This document shows, in pieces, positions 9,086 through 17,181 of a DNA stretch of 64,000 nucleotides. Under the pieces are notes generated by a model. The model had not been told where the DNA came from and did not search any database. It worked only from the letters and a program-made list of their open reading frames with translations. Origin of the DNA: an uncultured Tateyamaria sp. (lineage in GTDB: Bacteria; Pseudomonadota; Alphaproteobacteria; Rhodobacterales; Rhodobacteraceae); the NCBI GenBank assembly GCA_947501275.1, contig CANMVD010000002.1:372001-436000 (forward strand), read 5' to 3'. A program made the translations under genes and the position numbers. The stretch's first letter is position 1, and each line of letters begins with the position of its first letter.

Positions 9086-9175
9086 TGGCGGAGGCTCAGG
9101 GATTCGAACCCTGGGGACGCTTTCACGCCCGTCGGTTTTCAAGACCGGTGCATTCGACCACTCTGCCAAACCTCC
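9086..9175 (-). tRNA. tRNA-Ser (anticodon TGA)
   Basis: On the minus strand a full class II tRNA folds. The acceptor GGAGGTT pairs with AGCCTCC (one G-U), and the D-arm has TGGTCGAATGC. The anticodon stem is CCGGT/ACCG-type with TGA in the CTTGAAA loop. There is a long variable arm (CGGGCGTGAAAGCGTC), a T-arm GGGTTCGAATCCC, discriminator G and an encoded CCA. Class II shape and anticodon identify tRNA-Ser. Confidence 0.97.
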
Positions 9176-9387
9176 GCTGCGAGAACGCTTTAGGGCCCCG
9201 CGCGCGATTCGGCAAATATGCAATGCGTCGGGGAAAATCGCCCAAAATTCCCCCTGCCGCTTTTCAGGCGCGTGATAAGGCGCTAGTGTCACAAGCAGAA
9301 CTCCGCCCAGCGGGGCATAAAATCGTGTCACAAATGGCACTGGTCGAAAAAGACCATTACAGGCAACAGCAGGCAAGGACTCGGTCC

Positions 9388-10311
9388 ATGAGCAGAGCAT
9401 TCTCATATTCTAAAATTCGCGGCAGTGCGGCTGCGCTCCTCGCACTGGGACTTTTGGCGGGGTGCGATGAATCCGGTCAATTCGTGGCCATGCAGGCGTT
9501 TCAGCCCAACACAAAGACCGAAGGCACGCCCGAACCGGGCGCTCCAATCCAAACGGTCGAACGTGATGTCGAGGCACCCGATGTGTTTTCGGCCACCGAA
9601 GCCGGTTTGTGGGACGGACGCCCCTCGCTGGGCGGTGTCTGGGTTGCACACCCTGACGTGACAGACCCGGAGCGGGTCATTATCCGCAACCCGACAAATG
9701 ACAAATTCGTTGTTGGTGCCTTGTTCCGACGCGAACGCGACATCCCAGGCCCGCGCCTGCAAATCAGCTCTGATGCTGCCGAGGCTCTCGGGATGCTGGC
9801 CGGTGCACCGGCAGAACTGAACGTCACTGCCCTGCGCAAGGAAGAAGTCGCGCTTGAGCCCGAAGTCAGCTTTGACGAAGTGGCAACAGAAGACGCCGTT
9901 GCGGCACCTTCCGAAGTTGCTACCACAACGCTTGACCCAATTGCAGGCGCCGCTGCTGCCATTGACGCTGCGGCTCCGACAACACCAACGGCCACACCGG
10001 TTGCCGCAGGCATCCAGCCCACAGCCAAGCCCGAACCCGTCAAGGCCGCCGCGACTGCTGCGCCAAAAGGGTCAAGCCTGTCCAAACCCTTCATCCAGAT
10101 CGGTATCTTCTCGATTGAAGCCAATGCAGAGCGCACCGCCAAGCAGATGCGCGGCGCTGGCATTATCCCGACGGTCAAGAAATTCGAACGCGACGGCAAG
10201 CCGTTCTGGCGTGTTGTGGTCGGCCCCGCCGGCACCAATGCGGAACGCAGTCAGTTGCTGACGAAGATCAAGGGTGAGGGCTTTACCGACGCATATGCCG
10301 TCACGAACTGA
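9388..10311 (+). CDS. SPOR-domain lipoprotein with RlpA-like middle region
   Basis: 307 residues. The signal peptide ends in lipobox LLAGC, so it should be an outer-membrane or periplasmic lipoprotein. Residues about 60-160 (SLGGVWVAHP, VIIRNPTN, SSDAAEALGML) resemble the double-psi beta-barrel of RlpA but lack its RGPF loop. An Ala/Thr/Pro-rich linker leads to a C-terminal SPOR domain (FIQIGIFSIEANAERTA, FWRVVVGP) that binds denuded septal glycan. Start ATG 9388 has AAGGA upstream. It sits 23 bases before the D,D-carboxypeptidase gene, which fits a role in peptidoglycan. It could be a non-enzymatic RlpA relative. Confidence 0.8.
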   Translation: MSRAFSYSKIRGSAAALLALGLLAGCDESGQFVAMQAFQPNTKTEGTPEPGAPIQTVERDVEAPDVFSATEAGLWDGRPSLGGVWVAHPDVTDPERVIIRNPTNDKFVVGALFRRERDIPGPRLQISSDAAEALGMLAGAPAELNVTALRKEEVALEPEVSFDEVATEDAVAAPSEVATTTLDPIAGAAAAIDAAAPTTPTATPVAAGIQPTAKPEPVKAAATAAPKGSSLSKPFIQIGIFSIEANAERTAKQMRGAGIIPTVKKFERDGKPFWRVVVGPAGTNAERSQLLTKIKGEGFTDAYAVTN

Positions 10312-10334
10312 CCCCGCTTGAAGGAGCATTCCCG

Positions 10335-11498
10335 TTGATCCGCATTCTTGCTGCCACTGCGCTGTTCATCTCGACCACTGTTGCGGCCAGCGCGTTTGAA
10401 ACGCGCGCAACCGCTGCCTACGTGATCGACCAGACGACCGGCACGGTCCTGCTCAACAAGAATGCGGATGAACCGCTCCCCCCTGCGTCCATGTCCAAGC
10501 TGATGACGCTTTATATGGCGTTTGAGGCGCTTGAGCGCGGGCAACTGTCCATGACGGACACCCTGCCCGTGTCTTCACATGCCGCAAGCTTTGGCGGCTC
10601 GACCCTGTTTTTGCAGCAGGGTGAGCGCGTGAAAGTCGAAGACCTGATCCGCGGCATTATCGTCTTGTCCGGCAATGACGCGTGCGTCGTCATTGCAGAA
10701 GCGCTCAGCCCTGACGGGACAGAGGGTGGCTTTGCCCGCCTGATGACACGGCGGGCCCAGGAAATGGGTATGACAAATTCGACCTTCGCAAATGCAAGCG
10801 GGTGGCCCAACCCCAGCCACCGCATGTCGATGCGCGACTTGGGGCTGCTGGCGGGCAAGCTGATTGCGGATTACCCCGAATTCTACCCGATGTTTGCCGA
10901 AACCGAATTTCTTTTTGACACCAAGGAAAGTGCCAATCGGTTCAACCGCAACCCATTACTGAAACTCGGCATTGGTGCTGATGGTCTCAAGACTGGCCAC
11001 ACCCAAGAGGCGGGTTATGGACTGACGGGCTCGGCCAAGCAAGGCGACCGTCGCGTAATTTTCGTGGTGTCCGGTCTCGACAGCGCGGCGGCACGGGCCC
11101 AAGAGGCCGAAGCGATTGTGAACTGGGCCTTCCGCCAATTTGCGCAACGCAACGTTGCCAAGGCCGGTGTGCGCATCGCCACTGCAAAAGTTTGGGAAGG
11201 TGCTGAACCCGAGGTCGGACTGGTGCCTGCCGAAGATATCTCTGTTTTGCTGCCCGTCTTGGCGGGCGACGATGTGGCCGCCGAAGTCATTTACACCGGT
11301 CCTGTTCAGGCACCGATCTCTGCCGGGACAGAACTGGCAGAACTTGTTCTGCAACCAGAAGGGCTTCCTGAACAGCGATTTGCGTTGGTGGCTGAAACAG
11401 ACGTGGCCCATGGCGGTTTCCTTGCCAGAGTGTCGACCGCCGCCAAGGCCCTGATCGACCAACTTGGCAGCACAGCCCCTGCCGAGGACGGCGCGTGA
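10335..11498 (+). CDS. D-alanyl-D-alanine carboxypeptidase (peptidase S11, PBP5/6 type)
   Basis: 387 residues with a signal peptide (ATALFISTTVAASA) and all three penicillin-binding motifs: SMSK (SxxK nucleophile), SGN and KTG. The C-terminal domain after residue 270 is the beta-rich PBP5_C part. The enzyme trims the terminal D-Ala of peptidoglycan stem peptides in the periplasm. The start is TTG at 10335, supported by AAGGAG 9 bases upstream. The last codons overlap tmk by 4 bases. Confidence 0.93.
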   Translation: MIRILAATALFISTTVAASAFETRATAAYVIDQTTGTVLLNKNADEPLPPASMSKLMTLYMAFEALERGQLSMTDTLPVSSHAASFGGSTLFLQQGERVKVEDLIRGIIVLSGNDACVVIAEALSPDGTEGGFARLMTRRAQEMGMTNSTFANASGWPNPSHRMSMRDLGLLAGKLIADYPEFYPMFAETEFLFDTKESANRFNRNPLLKLGIGADGLKTGHTQEAGYGLTGSAKQGDRRVIFVVSGLDSAAARAQEAEAIVNWAFRQFAQRNVAKAGVRIATAKVWEGAEPEVGLVPAEDISVLLPVLAGDDVAAEVIYTGPVQAPISAGTELAELVLQPEGLPEQRFALVAETDVAHGGFLARVSTAAKALIDQLGSTAPAEDGA

Positions 11499-12127
11499 GC
11501 GCATCCGGCACGTTCATCAGCTTTGAAGGCATCGACGGCTCGGGCAAATCCACCCAAGCCCGTCTGCTGGCCGATCATCTGCGCGACCAAGGCCATGACG
11601 TGATCCTCACACGTGAACCCGGCGGTAGCCCCGGTGCCGAAGAAATCCGCGCATTGGTGCTGCAAGGTGACCCCGATCGTTGGTCCGCCGAAACAGAGCT
11701 TTTGTTATTTACGGCGGCGCGCCGCGATCACATGGAGCGGTTGATCCTGCCGGCTGTTGAGGCCGGCAAGATCGTGATTTGCGACCGCTTTGCCGACAGC
11801 ACCCGTATGTATCAAGGCCTCAGCCGCGGTGATCTGCGCGCAACAGTCGATCAACTGCACACCATGATGATCGGGCGCGAACCAGACCTGACAATCCTGA
11901 TTGATATGGACCCGGCAACGGGCCTTGCCCGTGCAAAGGGCCGACAGGGGGTCGAAGAACGGTTCGAAGATTTCGGCGCGGATATGCAGGTAAAGATGCG
12001 CACTGGGTTCCTGGCTCTGGCCGAGGAATACGCGGACCGTTTTCGCACAATCAATGGCGCACGGGATGTGGACACAGTCGCCCACGACGTTGTCGCTGCG
12101 GTGACATCTCATCTGGCACATCGCTAA
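11495..12127 (+). CDS. tmk: Thymidylate kinase
   Basis: 210 residues. P-loop GIDGSGKST, the DR-x motif ICDRFADST, and an Arg-rich LID region (RAKGRQGVEERFE). It phosphorylates dTMP to dTDP for DNA synthesis. The start is GTG, overlapping the carboxypeptidase stop (GTGA). Placement before holB is the usual alphaproteobacterial order. Confidence 0.95.
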   Translation: MSASGTFISFEGIDGSGKSTQARLLADHLRDQGHDVILTREPGGSPGAEEIRALVLQGDPDRWSAETELLLFTAARRDHMERLILPAVEAGKIVICDRFADSTRMYQGLSRGDLRATVDQLHTMMIGREPDLTILIDMDPATGLARAKGRQGVEERFEDFGADMQVKMRTGFLALAEEYADRFRTINGARDVDTVAHDVVAAVTSHLAHR

Positions 12128-12159
12128 AGCAGCCACGCCAACAGTGCGAATAGACACGT

Positions 12160-12175
12160 GGGGGGCTGGCCCCCC
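12160..12175. repeat. Strong GC hairpin between tmk and holB
   Basis: A perfect GGGGGG-CTGG-CCCCCC hairpin. The GGGGGCTGGC core recurs at 42603 in front of another repeat copy, so it looks like the 5' part of the lineage's intergenic repeat. There is no T-run after it, so termination is uncertain. Confidence 0.55.
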
Positions 12176-12202
12176 TGCCCCGGCAGATGCTAGACCGCAG
12201 CC

Positions 12203-13321
12203 ATGGCCGAAGACTCTCCCGATCCAACGCAAGTGCCCGGCGCACCGCATCCCCGTGATACAGTGCAACTGATCGGACAGGATGACGCTCAGTCCGCCTT
12301 TCTTGATGCATTTACCGGTGGACGCCTGCACCACGCATGGTTGCTCACAGGTCCACGCGGCGTGGGCAAAGCCACACTCGCCTGGCGTATCGCGCGCTTT
12401 CTACTGGCCACGCCGGATCCGGACCCCGACGATATGTTTGGCGCACCACTGCCCACATCACTTGATGTCGATCCCGAACACCCTGTTGCGCGGCGCATTG
12501 CGGCTGGGGCAGAACCGGGCCTGAAATCCGTACACCGTACCGAAAATGATAAAACCAAGCGCCTGCGCGATCAGATTGTGATTGATGATGTCCGGGCATT
12601 GGCGTCCTTCTTCCAACTCTCGGCGGCTGACGGTGGTCGCCGCGTTGTGATCATCGATGCCGCCGACGAGATGAACGTGAATGCGGCCAACGCGCTGCTG
12701 AAAATGCTCGAAGAGCCGCCCGCACGGACCACTCTGCTGCTGATATGCCACCAACCCAGCCGCCTGCTGCCAACCATTCGCTCGCGTTGCCGCACGTTAC
12801 GCCTATCTTCGCTGTCTCCCGAGGATATGAGCGTTGCAATGGCCCAAGCCGGGGTCGAGGCGGGTCAGAACAGTGCCGCCCTGTCCGAGCTCAGTGCAGG
12901 GTCGGTCGGAGAAGCGATGCGCCTGTCACTGATGGACGGGCTCAAGATCTACGGTGAAGTCATCGGGCTGCTCGACAGCCTGCCAAATCTGGATCGCGCC
13001 CGGGGGTTGGCTTTGGCTGAGGCTGCGGCCCAGCGTGGCAGCGAAGCAAAACTCGACCTTCTCTATACATTGATCGACATCGCACTTGCGCGCCTCGCAA
13101 AAACAGGTGCCACAGGCGTGCCACCCCATATCGAAGCGGCCAGAAACGAGGCGGCGGTACTGTCTCGCCTCGCGCCGGATGCAACACAAGCACGCGCGTG
13201 GGCCGATACGGCACAAACCGCCCTCGCGCGCGCGCGCCACGGGCGTGCAGTCAATCTTGACCCTGCCGCCCTCGTCCTAGATACCCTGTTCAAGCTTTCC
13301 GCCACAGCGCCCAGCAGATGA
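12203..13321 (+). CDS. holB: DNA polymerase III subunit delta'
   Basis: 372 residues, AAA+ clamp-loader fold: HHAWLLTGPRGVGKATLA, the Walker B-like VVIIDAADEMN, and ANALLKMLEEPP, a signature shared by delta' and DnaX. It is part of the clamp loader that places the sliding clamp on DNA. The stop overlaps tatD by 4 bases, so it is translationally coupled. Confidence 0.94.
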   Translation: MAEDSPDPTQVPGAPHPRDTVQLIGQDDAQSAFLDAFTGGRLHHAWLLTGPRGVGKATLAWRIARFLLATPDPDPDDMFGAPLPTSLDVDPEHPVARRIAAGAEPGLKSVHRTENDKTKRLRDQIVIDDVRALASFFQLSAADGGRRVVIIDAADEMNVNAANALLKMLEEPPARTTLLLICHQPSRLLPTIRSRCRTLRLSSLSPEDMSVAMAQAGVEAGQNSAALSELSAGSVGEAMRLSLMDGLKIYGEVIGLLDSLPNLDRARGLALAEAAAQRGSEAKLDLLYTLIDIALARLAKTGATGVPPHIEAARNEAAVLSRLAPDATQARAWADTAQTALARARHGRAVNLDPAALVLDTLFKLSATAPSR

Positions 13322-14118
13322 CACCTGAAATCACCGACAGCCATTGCCACCTCGACTTCCCCGATTTTGAGGGCCAACTCGACGCGATTGTGGCAAATGC
13401 CGCAAAAGCAGGCGTGACACGTATGGTCACCATCTGCACCAAGCTGCGGCTGGAACCGCAGGTACGCGCGATTGCAGAAACACATGCCCCGGTCTTTTAC
13501 GCAGCCGGCACGCACCCGATGAGCGCAGCAGACGAACCGCTGGCGACAGTGGATGAGCTGATCGCACTCTCCCGTCACCCCAAATTTGTGGGGATCGGGG
13601 AAACGGGGCTGGATTACCACTACACATCCGACAGCGCTGCAATCCAGCAGACGTCGCTGCGCACCCATATCAATGCAGCGCGCGACACGGGGCTGCCGCT
13701 GATCATTCATGCCCGCGCCGCAGATGACGACATGGCGCACATCCTGAGCGATGAATTCCGCAATGGCGCGTTCACATGTGTCATGCACTGTTTTTCCTCA
13801 TCCAGAGAACTGGCGCAAACGGCCCTGGACCTGGGCTTTTTCCTCAGCATGTCCGGTATCGCGGCATTCCCGAAATCCCAAGACCTGCGGGACATCTTTG
13901 CATCAGCCCCGGTGGATCGCATCCTTGTGGAAACTGACGCTCCCTATCTCGCCCCGCCGCCCTATCGCGGCAAACGCAACGAACCCGCATACACCGCCCA
14001 TACGGCGCAAATCGGGGCTGAGGTCTTTGGGCTCGACTACGCGGAATTTGCGGCCCAGACACAACGCAACTTCGACGCACTCTTCACCAAGGCCGCCCGA
14101 TACGAGGCAGCCGCATGA
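13318..14118 (+). CDS. TatD family metal-dependent hydrolase
   Basis: 266 residues. Amidohydrolase-type metal motifs: SHCHLD at the N-terminus, GIGETGLDY, IIHARA, HCFSS and VETDAPYLAP. TatD proteins are DNases/exonucleases with 3'-5' activity on damaged or single-stranded DNA; the precise role here is unknown. ATGA overlap with holB, and ATGA overlap with the next gene. Confidence 0.93.
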   Translation: MTPEITDSHCHLDFPDFEGQLDAIVANAAKAGVTRMVTICTKLRLEPQVRAIAETHAPVFYAAGTHPMSAADEPLATVDELIALSRHPKFVGIGETGLDYHYTSDSAAIQQTSLRTHINAARDTGLPLIIHARAADDDMAHILSDEFRNGAFTCVMHCFSSSRELAQTALDLGFFLSMSGIAAFPKSQDLRDIFASAPVDRILVETDAPYLAPPPYRGKRNEPAYTAHTAQIGAEVFGLDYAEFAAQTQRNFDALFTKAARYEAAA

Positions 14119-14918
14119 GCGATGTCATGCGCTTTACCATTCTGGGCTGTGGCTCATCAGGTGGTGTGCCAAGGCTCGGCGGGCACTGGGGCGCATGTGA
14201 TCCTCAAAACCCCAAGAACAGACGGCAACGCTGCTCGATGCTGGTCGAGCGGGTTGGCGATGCAGGTACAACCACCGTGCTGATCGACACCTCACCAGAC
14301 TTGCGCAATCAGCTCCTGAATGCCGAGGTCGGCCGACTGGATGGTGTGATCTACACGCACGCACATGCCGATCATGTGCACGGAATCGACGATTTGCGCA
14401 TGATCGTGTTCAATATGAAGCAGCGGCTGCAAGTCTGGGCCGATGGCAACACCCAGGACGATCTGATCTCGCGTTTCGCCTATGCGTTTGTGCAACCCAA
14501 AGCGTCCCCCTACCCGCCCATACTGGATCTCAACACAATTCAAGGGGATACAGTGATCGACGGACCCGGAGGGGCCATCACCTTCAAACCATTTGAGGTC
14601 GGGCACGGCAGCATTGACGCCTTGGGCTTCCGGATCAACGATCTGGCCTATCTGCCGGATGTGGCAACGATCCCGGATGCCGCATGGGCGGCCCTGCAAG
14701 ACCTTGATATCTGGATTGTGGATGCTCTGCGGCGCGACCCGCACCCGACACACAGCCATCTGGCCAACACGCTGGACTGGATCGCACGGGTCAAGCCAAA
14801 ACAGGCGATCCTGACCAATATGCACATAGATCTCGACTACGAAACGGTGCTGCGCGAAACCCCGGAACACGTGCAACCAGCCTATGACGGAATGGTGCTG
14901 ACATACACTCTTCCCTGA
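14115..14918 (+). CDS. MBL-fold metallo-hydrolase (PhnP-like)
   Basis: 267 residues. The N-terminal ILGCGSSGGVPR and the metal motif THAHADHVHGIDD (HxHxDH) place it in the PhnP/RNase Z-like branch; later ligands are in VGHG and near TNMHIDLDY. PhnP enzymes are phosphodiesterases acting on cyclic ribose phosphates, but without phn genes nearby the substrate is open. MRFTILG at 14127 is a second possible start. Coupled to tatD by an ATGA overlap. Confidence 0.9.
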   Translation: MSDVMRFTILGCGSSGGVPRLGGHWGACDPQNPKNRRQRCSMLVERVGDAGTTTVLIDTSPDLRNQLLNAEVGRLDGVIYTHAHADHVHGIDDLRMIVFNMKQRLQVWADGNTQDDLISRFAYAFVQPKASPYPPILDLNTIQGDTVIDGPGGAITFKPFEVGHGSIDALGFRINDLAYLPDVATIPDAAWAALQDLDIWIVDALRRDPHPTHSHLANTLDWIARVKPKQAILTNMHIDLDYETVLRETPEHVQPAYDGMVLTYTLP

Positions 14919-14924
14919 TCCAAA

Positions 14925-14955
14925 TTCATCTTGCCAAGTAAACTTCCGCCGGAGG
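14925..14955 (-). repeat. Intergenic repeat, copy A
   Basis: The sequence TTCATCTTGCCAAGTAAACT followed by TCCGCCGGAGG sits right after the MBL gene stop. It is near identical to copies B (38305) and C (42684) and matches copies D and E in the opposite orientation. It is listed on the minus strand so that all copies read CCGG..TTT..AGAtgAA. Confidence 0.7.
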
Positions 14956-14989
14956 CACCCGCACTTTCGGCCCACACCAAGGCCCGCAT

Positions 14990-15919
14990 ATGCAAGCCCT
15001 CCTTGACGTCATCCTGCCCGTCTTTCTGGTGATCGGGTTTGGCTATATCGCGGTGTGGCGACAGTTTTTCCCCGAAAGCGGGGTCGATGCGCTGATGAAA
15101 TTCTCTCAGCACTTCGCCATCCCATGCCTGTTGTTTTCAGCCATCGCCGGGATAGACCTGAGCCAAGGGCTCGACACGCGGTTGCTTGCAAGTTTTTACG
15201 CAGGCGCCGCATCAGGTTTTGCCATCGGCCTCTTGGGCGCACGTTTCCTGTTTGATCGCGATTGGGAGGATGCCGTGGCCATCGGCTTTGCCTGCCTCTT
15301 TTCCAATTCGGTTCTGCTGGGCCTAGCGATCAACGAACGGGCCTATGGTACGGACGCGTTGGCCGGGGCTTATGCGATTATCGCGTTTCACTCGCCTTTT
15401 TGTTACGGGCTGGGCATCACAGCGATGGAAATTGCCCGCAACCGTGGCGGTGCTCCGCTCGACACTGCAAAGAGTGTGTTGCGCGCAATGTTCCGAAATG
15501 TCCTGGTGCTGGCCATCATCGCAGGTTTCGTCGTGAACCTGACAGGGTTGTCAATTCCAGGTGTGATGCAGGATGCACTCGATCTCGTGATCCGCGCGGC
15601 CCTGCCGACGGCTCTTTTTGCGCTTGGCGGGGTGCTGGTGGCCTACCGCCCCGAAGGGGACATGCGCGTCATCATCTGGATTTGCGGGGTGTCGCTGCTG
15701 GTCCATCCCGGCGTCACCTACATGGTCGGCAGTGCGTTGGCCGTACCGTCCGACCTGTTCCGCCCGGCCGTCATGACAGCTGCTATGGCACCGGGGGTGA
15801 ATGCCTACATTTTCGCAAACATGTACGGGCGGGCCAAACGTGTTGCCGCCTCGTCCGTTCTTGTCGCGACAGCCGCGACATTGCTGACTGCCTGGCTCTG
15901 GCTGATCGTACTGGGTTAA
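14990..15919 (+). CDS. AEC family transporter (auxin efflux carrier type)
   Basis: 309 residues, about ten hydrophobic segments in two halves, starting LLDVILPVFLVIGFGYIAV as in the PIN-like AEC family. The second half has TAAMAPGVNAYIFA. Bacterial members move malonate, malate or similar acids; the substrate here is unknown. The 3' end overlaps the convergent YihY gene by 4 bases. Confidence 0.9.
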   Translation: MQALLDVILPVFLVIGFGYIAVWRQFFPESGVDALMKFSQHFAIPCLLFSAIAGIDLSQGLDTRLLASFYAGAASGFAIGLLGARFLFDRDWEDAVAIGFACLFSNSVLLGLAINERAYGTDALAGAYAIIAFHSPFCYGLGITAMEIARNRGGAPLDTAKSVLRAMFRNVLVLAIIAGFVVNLTGLSIPGVMQDALDLVIRAALPTALFALGGVLVAYRPEGDMRVIIWICGVSLLVHPGVTYMVGSALAVPSDLFRPAVMTAAMAPGVNAYIFANMYGRAKRVAASSVLVATAATLLTAWLWLIVLG

Positions 15920-16776
15920 CGAGATTTCATGCGTGCAAGTTGCACGTTCAGTGCAGCGCCCAACAGCACCAGATAGGCACTGATGAACAACCACATCAGC
16001 ATCGCAATCACAGCACCAAGCGAGCCGTAAACTTCGTTATACGTGCCAAAATTCTGCAGATAGAGCGAAAAGCCAACAGACGCCAAAACCCAGCCACATG
16101 TCGCAAACACCGCGCCTGCCGACAAAAGGCGCGGCTTTGGCCGGGGTATGTTCGGTCCGAGTCTGTAAATCAGGGAAAAGCCGATCAACAAAACGGCGAT
16201 CCCAACACCCCACCGCAAGACCGTGGCACCAAATGCTGCAACCGGGCCAAGCGGCACAAAGGCCAGCACCACAGGCAGCACGACGATGCAACCCATCGCA
16301 ACCAGCACAACACCCATCAGCGAAAGCGTCAGGATAAACGCACGCAGGTAATGCGCCAGTCCCGAACGATTGGGCGCTTCGTAGATGGCATTCAGCCCGC
16401 GGATCAGCGCAGCCGCTCCAGCACGTGCAGACCACAGCGCAAAGGCAAAGGACACCAACGAAGCCCACCCCAAAGTCAGTCCATCCGTGCCCGCCAATGC
16501 CTCCAACTGAGCAGCCAGCAAGCGAAACACGTCCCCCGGCAAAACCGCGCGAAACTCTTCCAACTGGATCAGTGCAAGTGCCGGATCGCCAATAATGCCC
16601 CACAATGCAATGGTCGCCGCAATACCCGGAAAGACGGCAAGGATCGCGTAAAACGCCACTCCTGCCGAGATAAGCCCCACATTCTTTTCATCAATCAGCC
16701 GCGTCACGTGGCGAATGGCGCGCCACCACAGGGCGGCTTCTTTTGCAGGTTCGGGGGCAGAGTCAGGTAGTGTCAT
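15916..16776 (-). CDS. YihY/virulence factor BrkB family membrane protein
   Basis: 286 residues with about six transmembrane helices and the family segments LISAGVAFYAILAVFPGIAA, IRGLNAIYEA and GAVIAMLMWLFISAYLVLLG. It was once annotated as RNase BN by mistake; the true role is unknown, probably envelope-related. ATG 16776 is chosen over an in-frame GTG at 16800. Confidence 0.9.
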   Translation of the reverse strand: MTLPDSAPEPAKEAALWWRAIRHVTRLIDEKNVGLISAGVAFYAILAVFPGIAATIALWGIIGDPALALIQLEEFRAVLPGDVFRLLAAQLEALAGTDGLTLGWASLVSFAFALWSARAGAAALIRGLNAIYEAPNRSGLAHYLRAFILTLSLMGVVLVAMGCIVVLPVVLAFVPLGPVAAFGATVLRWGVGIAVLLIGFSLIYRLGPNIPRPKPRLLSAGAVFATCGWVLASVGFSLYLQNFGTYNEVYGSLGAVIAMLMWLFISAYLVLLGAALNVQLARMKSR

Positions 16777-16975
16777 TGGGATGTAACGTAGGAGCGGCAC
16801 AAAGGTTTCTCAATCTTTGATGTACTTTCGTAATGGTAGGACTCGGGATGATGCCCCCCCTGCCCTGATATCCGCGAAACATAATGGATGTGATGGATCC
16901 GAGCCATGGCACGCGCGTTCGAACAGAGGTCTTACGCAGCCGACAGACCGCTGGTGCACAATGAAAACATGGGAA

Positions 16976-17062
16976 TGGTGCGGCCGGCGAGACTCGAACT
17001 CGCACGAGTGTTACCTCACAGCGACCTCAACGCTGCGCGTCTACCAATTCCGCCACGGCCGC
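16976..17062 (-). tRNA. tRNA-Leu (anticodon GAG)
   Basis: The minus strand reads GCGGCCG paired with CGGCCGC in the acceptor, D-arm GGCGGAATTGGTAGACGC, anticodon stem CAGCG/CGCTG around loop TTGAGGT (anticodon GAG). It has a long variable arm, T-arm AGTTCGAGTCT, discriminator A and encoded CCA. This is a class II tRNA, leucine by anticodon. Confidence 0.97.
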
Positions 17063-17128
17063 GAGCCTTAGCTTGGTTCCCGTCCAATAACGACGAACAC
17101 GAGCCTTGCCAAGACCGAAAACCCAAAG

Positions 17129-17160
17129 AAAAACCGGAGCCTGAAAAGACCCCGGTTTTT
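17129..17160. terminator. Bidirectional Rho-independent terminator
   Basis: AAAAACCGG at 17129-17137 and CCGGTTTTT at 17152-17160 form a 9-bp stem with a 14-base loop. It has a T-run on either strand. It lies 21 bases beyond the 3' end of the peptidoglycan-binding protein gene. Confidence 0.8.
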
Positions 17161-17181
17161 GTTACTTTGAAATGGGTCGGA

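Noticed and set aside
15262-16770. 502-codon open frame on the plus strand
   Set aside because: Overlaps the AEC gene in another frame and runs antisense to YihY; composition is that of GC-rich shadow coding.
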